Source: Auanema rhodensis (Eukaryota > Nematoda > Chromadorea > Rhabditida > Rhabditidae). From it: a DNA stretch of 64,000 nucleotides. Below are positions 38,401 through 51,195 of the stretch, piece by piece (within the stretch, counting starts at the first letter, position 1; each line of letters begins with the position of its first letter). Made by a program: the position numbers and the translations under genes. The notes beneath the pieces are model-generated. The model saw nothing but the letters and a program-made list of their open reading frames with translations, did not search any database and was not told the DNA's origin. The DNA is taken from the NCBI GenBank assembly GCA_964057225.1, contig OZ059896.1, forward strand, positions 7,502,001 to 7,566,000. Direction: 5' to 3'.

Positions 38401-41400
38401 TTGAGTCAGTTTTTCAGCAAACAAGACAGCAACTTGAATGACACCTACCTTGTGCAATTATATAGAATTGCCAATTCTCCCATTACAGTTCCTGCTTTCA
38501 TCATACCCAGAAGTTGTCCTTCTCGAGAGACCTGAAGTTCACCCTCTGAAAAACAGCATTGTTATGAAACAAAATGCAGATTTCATCTTGATCATACCGG
38601 CAACTACGAAAAGGCGATCACCGGGTTCACCCTCTTGAATAACCCATTGTCCTGCACGAGCTCTCATCTCATACATACATTCAACAAGCTCGATGATCTG
38701 TTCTTTAGCTAATTGCTTCAGGAAATCATTTTTATGAACAGCATCACGAATAAGTTGTTTTGAACTGAAAACAGAATTGGTTCCATAGAAAGACAGAAAA
38801 ATTGTAGTATCTCACCCAGCTGTTTTGCTATGATGCTGAAGGGTGGCTTTAGTTTGTTCGAAGTTTGTTGGTTCGGCAGAAACGGCAAGTTTTTTAGCTC
38901 TAACATCACTTGGCAAGACCGCCTTCTAAAGAATGCAGTAATTTTCACGACAACAATATGTCCCCTTGAGTGGACATGTATACTACCTGCTGCAGATCAT
39001 TTCCTAGTTGTTCAGTACGTGAACCCGTAGGAGAGGCAGGTACTCCTGGACTAGCGGCAGAGGTTGCTTTTTGGTCCAAAACTGATCTTAATTTGTCGCA
39101 TTCTCTCTGAAACAATAGAATTAGAAATATTCTTTCTTAAGCCGAATAAAAAGAAAACTAACCTGTAAAGAGGTTACTTCTGCTTCCAATTCAGCAATTC
39201 GTTCCAAGTGATTATCCAAGTCTTTCTGTTGTTGCGATAATTGATGATCTTTTCTTAGAAGAGATTCTTCCATTTGAGGTATTAATTTTTGCAACTCATG
39301 AGCTTCGAAGATCCGAGTCCCAACTTGGACCTAAAAAAACAGAATAAGATGAATTTGAAATTGATGCAGCCTTTTTAAGATCCACTACGATCTTATTAGA
39401 AAACCCCTTTTCCTCAATAGAGCCAGAGTCATACACTACTACTTGTCATCACGCTGGGGGAAATTGAATTGGAAATATTGGATGAATTCCATGTATACTT
39501 CTTCATAAGATAGTATCTGCTCATTACATAGCATAGCAAAAAACCAAAAATACTCTTTCCTTTTTTCTCTCGATATTTTTAGACTTCTTCACAAGACAAC
39601 AAATGCAAAACTTGACTTAAATAGCCGTCTTTCAAAAGCATACATCTTATTTTATAAAGAATGTATTGTGAGGTTCTGCCACTCTGTACGTTTCGGGTTT
39701 TCCAAATAAAAACAGAGACACGAGTCCTTGGTATCCCCATAGCTCCATGTCTTTTCGATACATCTTCATCTAGTGCACACTTCGAAACTACTTCTTCATC
39801 CGTCCATCCATGCTACTAATAGGCTTCATAGCACTCTTTTCTTCACTTAGATTATGAAGACAGCAGTAAGCTCTATGTCTTTTTAGCAATCGACACATCT
39901 TCTTACTCTTTTACGCTTTCGCTTTAGTCTTTTCTTTATTTACTCTGGCCTCTCCCATTTTTGTCGAATGCTTACTTCTCCGTTTTCTTTTTGCAGGCAA
40001 AATTTGTGGTGCAGTTGTTGTTCTTCTTCTTATTACGACTGCTGATTCCAGCACAATAAGAAGAAAAATTGATGAAGAAAGGTAAAAGAAAAAATAACCT
40101 AGATTACTTTAACAATTCTCGATGAACACATGATTTTGATGTAAAAACCTAACTCGCAAACACAACTACACGATTCTAAAAAGCATGTCGACAGGTGGGG
40201 ATGATAGAGAGCTTTTCATTGTGATACTGGAAGTAACCAATTAATCAGTCATTTAGTTTTTCAGCTGTAAAAGAGTATTGTTGAAAACATCATGAGTATG
40301 ACTCAGTTTCATCCAACCAGTCTGGATTGTGCGCAGCATTTTGCCCCAGCCTAGTCCCTGGGTAGTTGGCAGTCCATTTCATCCCCAAAATGTGAAAAAG
40401 ACTAATAAAAATAAGTGAAGAGTGGAGAAAATCAAAATGGATAACGCCTTTGCATCCGTATTCATAACCTCCCAAAAATGAGCGGATTGGATTTTTTCTT
40501 CAAGAGTTACATATATGCCGCAATCTATGGCAAAAGAGCAGAAAGGAACAAATAGAAAACTAGCAGAAAGATCAAGCTTTTGACACAACTCGCAGCTGCC
40601 CATCACTCTGATGAATAACGACACTAACATTTTTATGAAAATTCTAACAACACTGCACAATTGTCCATTGGGGAATGCTGTTGGAAAAGAAACACTGCTC
40701 ATTGAAAATTTGCGTCATAGTTGGTAACGATGCTGAATCTGAAGGTTTTGAATATCTGAAGCGCTTTTCCTTCACGCATGCACTTTTATCCAAAGGCCGC
40801 TTTAACAAGAAATGCGCAAAATATTTTATGCTATATCCTTCAGAAATAACAAGAAATTTGATGAAAAGACGAAGATTCATTGGGTTGTGACTAAGTCACA
40901 CTCAAGTAATGAAAAGATTTATTATCCATTTCACCTATTGATTCCTGGTGACATTCTCAGTATTGGTTTGTGTTAGAAATGCCACACAAGGCCAGCACTA
41001 CTAAACAGCAAAAGATAATTGGTTGGGGTACATGAGAATGGCACAAAGCATGAGCTTTCAAATTGTAAGAAACTTCGTATGAAATGTTGAAGAAAATCAA
41101 AAGTTAGTCCCATAGCTAAGAAAGCATAAGAGCAGCAAAAGAAGCAAACTTTGTTGGTTTACGTTGCCGCGAGAACAAATTACATAGAAACAGACTACTA
41201 ATGACTTATTCATTGACACCATCACAAATTCACAGCTCTTGAAAAGTGTTTAGAAGAAAGTCTGCTTATGTTACAGCTTTTTTATGCTTCAAAACGCTTA
41301 GTGATTATTCAAACACAAAATACATCTTTGTCAAATGTGATGGTAAGTTGTATGATTAAAAATGATATAGAATTACAAGTGGGAAAAAAAGTAAGACAAT

Positions 41401-44400
41401 ATCGAATAACAACACTAATGCAATAGAGGTGTGCATAATTTCTATTTCCACACTAATTAACTAACATAGATACAAGGATCAGTTATACACTTCCTCCTTC
41501 TGCAACATTTTTCTTTCCTTCGCTTGGAAAAAACACACCCTTTTCATACCACTATCACTATATTTATCTCTAATTCTCTCCTTATATGTAGGTCCTTTAA
41601 ACTCTCACGGTGCGTCCAGGACGGGCTTTAAAAAAAAGAAAAACAAAAACAGGCGGTATGAATTGTAGCCGTTTGAAAAAACAGGAACAATGCTGCACCC
41701 ATTTGCAATTCATTGACTTATCCTCGGTATACTTTATATATTAAAAAAGAAAAAGAACCAACTCGGCGGGTATCCAGATTGTCACCGTTCATGAACATTC
41801 TGAACTACAGGCCCTTGATTAATTGTCCTCGATGTTGATTTTGTCCTTCTGTACCAGACTGACTAGCTCGACCCAGCTCGGTTCGTCTGCTGGAGGTCAG
41901 GTGATCTCTCCAGCTTACACGAACTCTGGACAGGTTTCGAGTTTGCGCGGTAAGAAACACGAGAGAAAGCTGTCAATGACAGTAGAGATGATTAATTAAC
42001 AATGAAAAAGACGTAGAAAAGGCAAGTAGAAGTATAAAAACGGTAAAATTTAGAAAAAAAATCAAAACAGATTGGGAAGACTCTGAAAATAGGTTCAACG
42101 GAAGACCGGAACTGGGTTCACGTCGACACCACTCAGGCACCTTCCTCTCACAAACGAAGGAGGGAGATGGTGTGCTGATGCTGTAGGTGCTGCAGCTAGC
42201 AGAGACCCAATCTAGACGATAAAGAAGCAAAGGAAACAGAACAAAACAACTGAAAACGAAGAGAATGAGAACAAAAAGACCGAGAGAAATATGAGGACTG
42301 AGAGAAGCGGCGGGCCGCCCTGTGATCTGCGTCTCTGGCAACATACAACGATAGATTTCCATTCCTCCTCCCTCTCTCCCTCCAGGCTCCGTGCTACTGC
42401 TGTGAAGGAAGCTGATTGAAGCTGTAGCTAGTGCTACTGCTGCAGCTGACTTCATGCCCATCCAGGCATTCTCATTCTTCACTTCATCCAAATGAGAAGC
42501 ACATACGAACAGCAACCATCAAATTAAGCCAAGAGTAGTTGCAGTAGAAGTAATAGAGAAAATTTTAGTAGTGAAAAAGAAGATGAAACACCAGAGAATG
42601 TGATGAGAAGGGATAACTGATTTAGCGCAAAATACGAAAAAATCAGACTACAGCAGAAATAAAACGAATGTTTAGAAAAATCGAAAAGAAAAGAAAATAT
42701 TTCAATTTTTGAACTAAAAACATTGTGAGTCAAGAAAAACGAATTTTTCAAGAAACAAAGTGGACATAAGAAATTGCACACGAATTATGTTATATGAACA
42801 ACCCTTTGCAAAAATGTAGACATGTTTAAATAAATGATATACCGTAAAATTTCATTTCTTTCTAACCTGATCTTGTCATAAAAAAACAGTAGATAATCTA
42901 CAAGTTCATCAAAACTGGCGCATGAAAAGGTAAGTCTCTTGAAATTACTTGTCAGAACGTACGATCGTAACTTTATTGTATTGATCGATAAGTTGGTGTC
43001 AAAATCATTGAACAAGGACTTAACAAAAAAAACATCAGACTTTCGTTTACAATTTATCCCATCTTGATAATACAATTCCATTATTCATCACATGAAAAAA
43101 GAGAGTTTAAAAACTCTTTTGTTTTCTTTTTCCAAATTCTGCTCTTATTTTGACAATTATTTGGAATAGCCACATTTATGGCATGGGCTGCGGGGGTCAT
43201 ATTATAATCGTGAGGCACAATCCATATTGAAAAAAATATAGAAAAGACATTGCGTAGTGTATCGAAACAGAAATAAAGAAGATCTCTATAGGGATATCGT
43301 TACAATTTTTGGGAATAAGGATTATAGTGATTAGAAATCTTCCAAGATGGCCAACATATCATACGTAGTTTACTTCTCAGTACGAGAAAGCAATCATCCT
43401 CTTACAAAAGTCCGAATTTGTGTGCATAATAGTTAAAACAAAAGTATTATCACTTACCTGATTCAGCTTCATTACCCGTAGCAGACATAATTTGATACAC
43501 ATGAGGTTTTCCACAACCTAGTTTGTTATCCAAACGTGACTGCTACTAAAGGCTGTGCAAGCTTCGGTTGACAAATCGGCTGCTTTAGAACTAAACGTTG
43601 TCGTCGGGCAGGAACACTCTTACGACAGTTTTTAGCAATATTCAGGACTTCATAGACTTTCAATAGAAAGCGCAGGTAGAAAATTTGTTGACAACAAGTG
43701 GTGGAATAGCTTGAGTAACTACAATAACTCGAAAATCACATCAAATGTGAAAAATATGTTATACAATAAACAGCATATTCCTCTCACTATGTTGCCAAAT
43801 GTAACAAATTCACCACAAAAACGAAATATGGAAGAGAATTCAGAGACAAAGAGTGGCTGCACAATCAAAAAGTGAAAGTGATCTAGCCTTCATCACAATA
43901 AACCATATAGTTTTTGACAGGGCTAACATAGACGTAATCAAATATCAAATAGTATCAAATAGTAAAGAAAAAAAGCACATTCAATTTCGCTACTTATCAG
44001 CGAGCTATTGGAGATGTGCAGCCTTCAATGTCAAAGTTAATTATCACAAACGACATCTATTGGCCTGTTAACATTTTCAATGTGCAAAATAAAAGTGTTT
44101 ATGACTGGTTTCTCGAGTTGCTGCATTGAAACAAAAAAAAACAATTCCTTCATTGGCTTAGCCTTAGGAAAAGTCTCTTTCAGACAATCTGAAGCAGGGT
44201 CTCGCCGTAAAACCGAACACCGTTCTTCTACCCCCATATATACCAGAACAGCTTGAAAGGCACGCAGCGTGTGACGATTTAAAAACAGGCTCCAAAAAAG
44301 GAAAACAGCAAAAAGGAATTTACACTGCCAATCATTACCTGATCGGAAGGTTTCCGAAGTTTGGAGAAAAAGCCACGAATTCCTCCGCCACCACCACCAC

Positions 44401-44425
44401 TCGAAGGTCGTGTTGCCGAACTCAT
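35444..44425 (-). CDS. egl-4: cGMP-dependent protein kinase (EGL-4/PKG), long isoform
   Basis: Twenty exons: 44339-44425, 39163-39330, 38987-39106, 38816-38925, 38598-38764, 38449-38545, 37519-37642, 37367-37474, 37204-37293, 36995-37092, 36825-36942, 36684-36776, 36578-36641, 36462-36537, 36328-36419, 36141-36280, 35960-36092, 35805-35916, 35585-35759, 35444-35539. All phases agree, giving 755 aa. Order: Gly-rich N-terminus ([15 protein letters not shown]), coiled-coil dimerisation region (about 30-110), two cyclic-nucleotide-binding domains with cassettes [13 protein letters not shown] and [13 protein letters not shown], then an AGC kinase. Kinase elements are LGVGGFGRV (450-458), Lys474, YRDLKPEN with Asp568, DFG at 586-588 and activation-loop Thr601 in [10 protein letters not shown]. 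The C-terminus [13 protein letters not shown] matches the nematode EGL-4 ending. In C. elegans EGL-4 controls olfactory adaptation, body size and quiescence. The first intron is 5 kb and probably regulatory. Confidence 0.95.
37725..37861 (-). CDS. egl-4: Alternative egl-4 first exon (short isoform)
   Basis: Inside the 806-nt egl-4 intron 37643-38448 lies a 137-nt open segment. It starts with ATG ([20 protein letters not shown]...) and ends AG/GTATTT. Its phase (2) matches the acceptor of exon 37519-37642, where AG+A completes Arg before TASVQAK. The predicted product is 551 aa. It lacks the coiled coil, the autoinhibitory region and the core of the first cGMP-binding domain, but keeps the second cGMP site and the whole kinase. 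The peptide is well formed (charged, with [20 protein letters not shown]) and not low-complexity. An internal promoter is inferred. Confidence 0.65.
39331..44338 (-). other. egl-4 first intron, about 5 kb
   Basis: This holds one candidate alternative first exon (43458-43502) and no gene I can defend. The minus strand at 41973-42515 is open for 180 codons, the longest frame in the window, but lacks conserved domains. Sequence here is less AT-rich than around the tolloid gene. Regulatory elements for egl-4 are the likeliest content. Confidence 0.5.
43458..43502 (-). CDS. egl-4: Candidate alternative egl-4 first exon
   Basis: A strong donor (CAG/GTAAGTG) at 43457-43458 follows two in-frame ATGs at 43502 and 43472, reading [15 protein letters not shown]. 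The phase (0) matches the acceptor of egl-4 exon 39163-39330. Another ATG in a different frame ([10 protein letters not shown]) would not join in phase. The result would be an EGL-4 isoform with a different N-terminus. It could equally be an untranslated exon. Confidence 0.35.
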
Positions 44426-44486
44426 ATTTCCTGAATTCGCCTGCTACTTCGTGTCCTTTGGTGGGCAACCTCTCGTGGGACAACGG

Positions 44487-44500
44487 TCTGTAAAATATAT
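44487..44500 (-). promoter_or_regulatory. Candidate 3' splice or trans-splice acceptor upstream of egl-4 ATG
   Basis: TATATTTTACAG lies 62 nt upstream of the EGL-4 start codon. In the EGL-4 frame a stop precedes the ATG, so the intervening sequence would be 5' UTR. In nematodes such a site can receive a spliced leader. Confidence 0.4.
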
Positions 44501-45085
44501 ACAATCAAATTATAATATTATGAAAAAAACACGGAAAAAAAAGAATATAAAAAAGATGATTAACGAAATAATGTTTTTTTTAAATAATGGATTTCTATTA
44601 AAGCCTCAAAAAGTATTCATAATAACAGGCTCAAGCTGCAAATTTTTCCAGGCAAAGGACAGATTCATCATCAGCAGTGGCCTGTAGTAACAAATTAGAA
44701 GGTCGATATAAAACAGGGTGATAATGACGATATTTCACTATAATTGGTTATCAAAACATCATAAAGTTAAGATTGTAATATATGAAAGTGTATAGAATTT
44801 ACACACAAATCGGGTACTGTTGACGATAAATGAAGAATATGGATTAAATTTGAAAATTTTGAGATAAACAAGCGAAAATACGCTTTCAAAGGGTCGAACA
44901 AATATACACATGGAATATAACTTTAATTTGACAAAATAATTTAGATGTATTTCAATAACACTTGAGTTCTCAAAATGTTTGAGCTATGATTAACGTCCAT
45001 CTAGCAAATCTGACATTCTGAAAGGAAATACTTTATCCTCAGGCTATAATATAGAGAAATAAGAACTTACGAAGATTGAAAGCTC

Positions 45086-48000
45086 TCAAAGGTCTGGGCA
45101 CCTCTTGATATTGTGCATTTTCAAGAACTCCAAGAAGGCAGGTTGATCCGTTGGGCCTATCAAATGACAGAATTCTGTAAAAATTCTATTTAGAACAGGA
45201 AAACAACATTCAATATGCATCAAACAGATGCCACTCAAAATAATTCTTCATTTATTTTTGTATTCTACCTACAAAAGAATAAGAATAAAAAAAAGACTCT
45301 ATTGGTACTTGAAATAACTTCAGTAGAAATATAAGAAAACAAGGTGATTGAATATGAAGACCAAATATGTGAAAAGATCTTACTGTGTAGCAGATGTTTC
45401 CTGCTAGTTCCAAGCAGATCCATCCATTTATAAGCTAATTCAACGATAGGCAGATCAAAATTATTTTTTCTGTTGAGAAGCCGAGCAAATTCTTCTATTT
45501 CTTCCACGCTGAGGCATTCTGATAGCTGAAATACACTAGATTTAGATGCATGAAATCAAAAAGAACAGAATGCAAGAATGAATAAGAAAAATTTTTTTTT
45601 CTAAAAACGAATAAAGACTTCGAGGCAATGTCTACAAGATGCAAAAATATTAAACAGAAAAAGTAGTCTTGGAAAAACCCGAAAACAGATTTTAACTTTT
45701 ACAAAGAAACATACGATGTTTAACGATGAAATTGATGAACATCGATAATAATAGATCTAGGTTGAGAGAAAAATACGAATATGTGAATAGAAGCAAAGAC
45801 TATTAGAGTGAGGAGAAACTGGAAGAGGAAGTGGTAAGAGATGAAGAGAAAGAGAACGAAGTATTGAAGATATGGGAAAACAGACGAAGGTACAAAGCGA
45901 GGAATCCAGAGCGAAATTCAACAGAGCAAGAAACATAAAAGAAGTAAAAAGGAAGTAAATGAACATACACTCTCTATTCGTATAAGGGTGAAGAAACTGA
46001 CAATGAAATTTGACCGGAGAAGAAGGCTCCGGCTTGAATTAAGGCCACATGAGGTCGATGAAAAGCTGGGAAGAGGCCTTTATAAGAAAATACAAAGCGA
46101 AGACAACAGCCTATTCAATATAGTAGCAGAACCTAATAGGCTTATGTCAGTTTCATGACAAAATGAAGTACATAGACGATAGCTTAAAAATCTACTAATG
46201 TAGCCAAAATTTAAAAAATCAGAACCATCGGGCAATGACAGCAAAAATATTATATGTGTTTTCAAGTTTATCAACGAAAAATTGTGATGCAAAAACCTAA
46301 AATATGCATAGCAGTGCTTGTTTATATTCCTTGCACGTACGATGCATTTGTGATCAACTTGAGACCAAACTGTAATCATATGTAAAACTCAGGTTGAAAA
46401 GAAAAAAGCATTTAAGGAAGTGCGCTTCCAAATCGGAACGGAAAAAATATTTAAAAGCCAAATTTATGATGTAACGAGTTAAGAAATAAAAAATAAGGTG
46501 AACCTTATTCAAATGAACTAACTGCAAATATGATGAAGAGAAATGTTAAGTAAAAATATAGTGGTTAATAAGCTTAGTATAGAAACACGAATACTGCCCA
46601 AGACTTCTAGTGCTGTAAAAGGGCATACGTGTCAACATGTTCAAGCAGTTAATATATCTGATAATTCGATAACGACCCAAATTAAAAAAAAAGAAACAGC
46701 TAGAGAAGACGAGATAGAGAGAGAAGAGAATCTTAATCAATACGATGCTTTGAATTACACATACATCATTGAGCTGTGATGAAGATGATGGGTAAAATCT
46801 TAAATTGTGTACAAGCAAAAGATATATGTCGTTTTCTATTTAAGCGTGCACAAAACGAACATTCTCTGTTTAAAAAAATAGAAAATCGTCTTCCGGAGAA
46901 GAAAGGAAGAAAGAATAAGGCAGAGAAGCGAAGCTTACACTCAGCTGTGTCGCAAAATAATCCGCACAACACCATGGAAACGAATATTTGCGAAAACCAA
47001 TAAGGCAAAAGCTTCGAAAAGAATTGCTAAATTAGAATAAATATGGAATACGATGATAAGATCACCTGTTAATCGGAATAGAATACAATATTTTTGTGAT
47101 AAAATGTGAGTGTTGCTCGGATATTCCAAAAAAAAATGCTATAACTATAGCCTCGCTGTAAGTATTATTGTTATTTCAGGAATAATACTAATAATGTATT
47201 AGCTAGACCTTTTCCCGAATGCCAGATTGAACTGACACTACATCTTGCAGAGTGATTAAAGGAAACAGAGAACAATTGATGACGCGAAAATTGAATAAGA
47301 TTGTAAAAAAGAACCAAATGAAAAGAGTGAAAAGGTGAAGGAAAAACTGAGCAAAAGAGAAACAAATCCCATCCAGAGATGTTATACGCCTTTAACTGCA
47401 AAACAGTAGCTTTGGTATAAAATAGCATGATTAGCCGCGAAAAAGGAAATAACTAGCTCATAGTAGGATCTGACGACCGCCGAAAAAGCAGACGAGCAGA
47501 TGACTAGAATTCCTGAGGATGCGAATAATGATGAAGCATATGAAACAGAGTATGAGCCTGAAGATAACGAGGGCGAAGAAGTAATAGACTTCTCCAATCG
47601 ATAAACAGCTACAAACTAAAATGGAATTAGCATCATAAATAGAGTGGAGGAAGAAGCTAACAACAGAGGGAGAGATGAAAAGAGGAAAGCGAGAAAAAAA
47701 GGCTTATTCTGAGACGCTAGTCTCTAATTCACAGATCAAAGAGCGAAAATAGCGAACGAAAAGTTAAGCGATAAAGAAGAGCCTTAAAGTCGAAGATAAT
47801 AATTAAAAGCGAAAGAGAAGAGAATTGAAAAGCGCAATTTCATTCAAAAGATGCAAACGCACATCCAAAAACTCATATGTTGAAAAACGGGGAAAATGAA
47901 TTTTGAGAAAGCAGGAAGAAACGTAAGAATAGTTGAAACCAATCACTATAATGTTGATCTAATAGCTTTTGGACAGTTAAAACTTCTCGATTTTTTTATT

Positions 48001-51000
48001 TTTGCACTCAACCATGCCAGTTCGTATTCGTATCTTATACTGAGCTATAATGCAGCAAATAAGATCTCCAGCGAAAATTTGGAAAAACGAGAGAGCTGTT
48101 AGAATCCGCGGATATAATTTATTAAATTAGAAAATTTAACATTTTACAAAAGAATAGAATGTGGAATGAAACTAGATGAAAGAACATAAGGAAAACCAAG
48201 AAAGACTGACCATTCGAATAAATTCATTGCCTTCCGCTGAAGAATCGCTAGCAGTATAGATGGATGTAGATGTATTCTGAGTTCCGGCAGAAGCTAAAGC
48301 CGGGAGGGCATTACTTAAAAAGAGCTGATATACATACAATCAGGGTTGATCATTTGCATGTCAGGGGCATGTAAATAAGATCATTTGAAAACAAATGACG
48401 GAAGTAATTGAAAAAAAAACTTACAGAGAGGTTTTGTTCAGCTGAGAAGAATAATGAGAAGATGGAGAACCTGAATCAAATTAAATAATAAGTATCTTAA
48501 AGTTTGAAAACTGGTTTAAATGTATTCAATCAATGAATTGTTATAATCTATTACATTCAAGCAACCATGTTTTTGAGGATCCTTCACTTGAACATTGAAA
48601 AAGGTGAAGAGTGAGGTAAACACTAGTACGAGCAAAGATGAAATTACTAGAGCATGAGATCCTGATTGCCAATTTACACGGATCAAGTAGAAGTGGTATT
48701 GAAGTCCAATTTGTCACCAGAAAAAAAGACTCAATAAACACTTATTGTAAACATAATATTACAGCGCGGAATCAAAATAGTAGTATAAGCAGCTGACTTA
48801 TCGAAAACATAGGAATAATTATTTCTTGATGATGAAAATAATGAAGAGGAAAAATTATTATTGTGCTAATAGCGGAAAAAGAATACTCGGATCGTACTGA
48901 TTGAGGGAAATACTGAGTAATCCTTGCTAAAGCAAAATTAGCAGGGGTATGTCAAATGAGAAAATTAAGGCTTGCCAAATACTAATTATATAATGTTATC
49001 CCAAATCAAGACTCAAGCTATACTGAGTGGAACGAGATGAAAATAAAGATAATTAATTACCTGTATTTCTCAAGCGAGGTTTCATCATAACTTCACTATA
49101 TACAACTTGAAATCTTGCTTTTAACGATTGACACAAATTATCAGCTGCTATCTAAAAACATAAACAGTCCGAAATTACTCAAATTTGAAAGATAGCAATC
49201 TTGATTGAATTACAATTTTTGTCTGGAAGTTTCGAACAAACAATTAGAAAGATACCTTGGTAGGGAGAAGTAGCACAGCAATATCTCGATTTTGTTGAGA
49301 AGTCGGATAATCGTTTGAGGCAATATTTACAGTGATCACATGAATGTCTTCGTCTTCTATGTAGCCAACAGAAGCAATAATATGAAGCGGTACGGAAAGA
49401 TGTAGCTTCTGAAAACATACTATTTATTTATTTAATCAGTGAAAACGCGCAAAACGTTATAACATATGATAGCACTCAAGAAGTAACTTGAGAATAGGAT
49501 GTTAAAGGCAACATGCTTGAATGAAGGATGGAAGCTTTGTGAAAAACATTTGAAAGGAAATCGTAAGATGATGGGACTTCTGGACATTGAAAGCTGCAAT
49601 TACTAAACAGCACAATCGAAATTTAATAAACAAACTAAGCATAAGTTGTTTGAATCATAAAGCTAGTTGTATCATTCTGAATCGCTCATTTGACTTCACA
49701 AACGTTAGGCATTAAACATAAGCTAAATTATGAATTCCGGGCACAATACACAAGAAATGTACAAAAATAGGAAAGGTATCAAAAAAGTTTTGCATATTGT
49801 AAAGGACTGAGTGATCAACAATAAATGCGTTCAAAAATATAATTGAATGATAGGAGATGAAAAATAAGAGGATTATGATGATGATATCGCTGATTACATT
49901 GCTCTTCGGTACGATTCGAAAACATGAAATCCATATAAGAATAATTCAATATAGCTATGCGCTTAACAAATTTAAGTAGTAAGATTAATAAAGAAAACGT
50001 AGGAGTAAATAATTAAGAATTCACAAAGCTTCACAATTGAAACAATCTCCGTTATAATATTACTATGAGAAGCAAGGAAAAAATGTACAATAGATATGTA
50101 CAATGTGGAAGAAAAACTTAAGAATGGGAAACAGATTCACATTTAAATAGTACTTTTCTTTATATTTTAACTTTAAAAAGTGTTGGAGCGGTTGTTGTCC
50201 ATGCTCATTTCGGCTTCATCATGAACACAGATTGGCTGCTTTCACTCATGCAAATGTTAAACAACAATAGAAATAGAAACCATCATATTTGAAGTCTGCA
50301 CAATGGCTAAGCGTCAATAAGAAACATTATGTTAAAGGATGAAAACAAGGTCAGGTTTGGCAACCAAAAAAACCTGTCGTTTGGTTCGGCACGCAAGAAG
50401 GTGGGAAGGTAAAATTACTATCGAACAGACTACTGAGGAGACATTAAAATTAGACTAACGTTTGTATTTTTTTCCGTAACTTCGACATTGTATTGCTTGA
50501 TGGCAAATTGATATGAATCTATCTGTTCATTGCACTCGCCTAATTTACGAATAATTCCTTCTTCCTAAAGAGAAAAATGTAACACAATGATTAAATGAGG
50601 ATAAGTATGGATTACCTGCGCTTTATCTAAAATGTTCAGCAATTCCGTGCGTCCAGCTGGATCAGAGAAATTGATATCGCGAACGATCCCAGCATACTAA
50701 AAGAAGTATTAGCATGTAATGTATCAAATATATTCCGCGGTAAAGATTGAATTGACATGTAAGGACACGCATGAGGAATAGACCAAACATGATGCATATT
50801 GGTAAAATAGGGTTGAAAATTGCAAATTAAGGAACGATTGTACAGTAGAAACAGAGGGAAAGATATTAAACAAACTTCTGTTATAAGGCGGCTAAACAGC
50901 AGGCAAATGATTATAGTAGAAACTGAAGATAGCTTTCCGAGTTTAGCTTTTTTCTCAGCAAAAGCTATCTAGCCTTTTCGCTAAGACATTAGTATTTAAT

Positions 51001-51195
51001 TATAATAGGAACTTCAACGAAGAAACCAAAGGTAAGACCGAAAAATAATTAAATTTCAAATTTTCCCAGATAGGTGGTTTTCAATGGATAAGAGATACAT
51101 CAAGCGGAAAAAAAACAATGCAAATAAGGTAAACAAAACAATTTGAAAATAATTACCCCAACGTCGAACACGTTTGCTACTGATGAAAAAGACAT
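45086..51195 (-). CDS. ccm-2: CCM2/malcavernin-like scaffold protein
   Basis: Nine exons: 51157-51195 (the exon itself starts at 51206), 50616-50696, 50460-50564, 49256-49408, 49061-49151, 48425-48470, 48211-48313, 45384-45525, 45086-45174. All join in phase, giving 282 aa. The N-terminal part resembles the CCM2 PTB domain: YAGIVRDINFSDPAGRTELL against human YLGQL...PSSRTEIL, LSVPLHIIASVGYIEDE, and KIAADNLCQSLKARFQVVYS. A Ser/Thr-rich linker (158-200) follows. The C-terminal segment 207-282 fits the harmonin-homology domain: LSVEEIEEFARLLN, then LLGTSRKHLLHK and PAFLEFLK. CCM2 links KRIT1 to MEKK3 and CCM3; worms have kri-1 and ccm genes. The protein is shorter than human CCM2 at both ends. 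The start follows a TTTCAG acceptor, so an upstream exon is possible. Exon 48211-48313 uses an AAG acceptor. Confidence 0.85.

Noticed and set aside
40675-40890. Opposed plus and minus ORFs in the egl-4 intron
   Set aside because: Both strands are open over the same stretch with no motif, signal or splice support; probably chance in more balanced sequence.
41973-42515. 180-codon minus-strand ORF in the egl-4 first intron
   Set aside because: It is the longest frame in the window, but it is rich in Ser/Leu/Phe with patchy hydrophobic runs. It has no recognised domain, no splice link to egl-4 that I can justify, and lies in a GC-richer intronic patch where open frames are expected more often.
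44629-44684. Short minus-strand segment reading ATADDESVLCLEKFAA then stop, as a last ccm-2 exon
   Set aside because: The ccm-2 frame already ends at a TGA in exon 45086-45174, and the phases do not allow a join that reads this frame.
48314-48324. CAG acceptor 11 nt upstream of the chosen ccm-2 exon start
   Set aside because: Its phase would introduce an immediate stop when joined to exon 48425-48470. The AAG acceptor at 48314-48316 keeps the frame.
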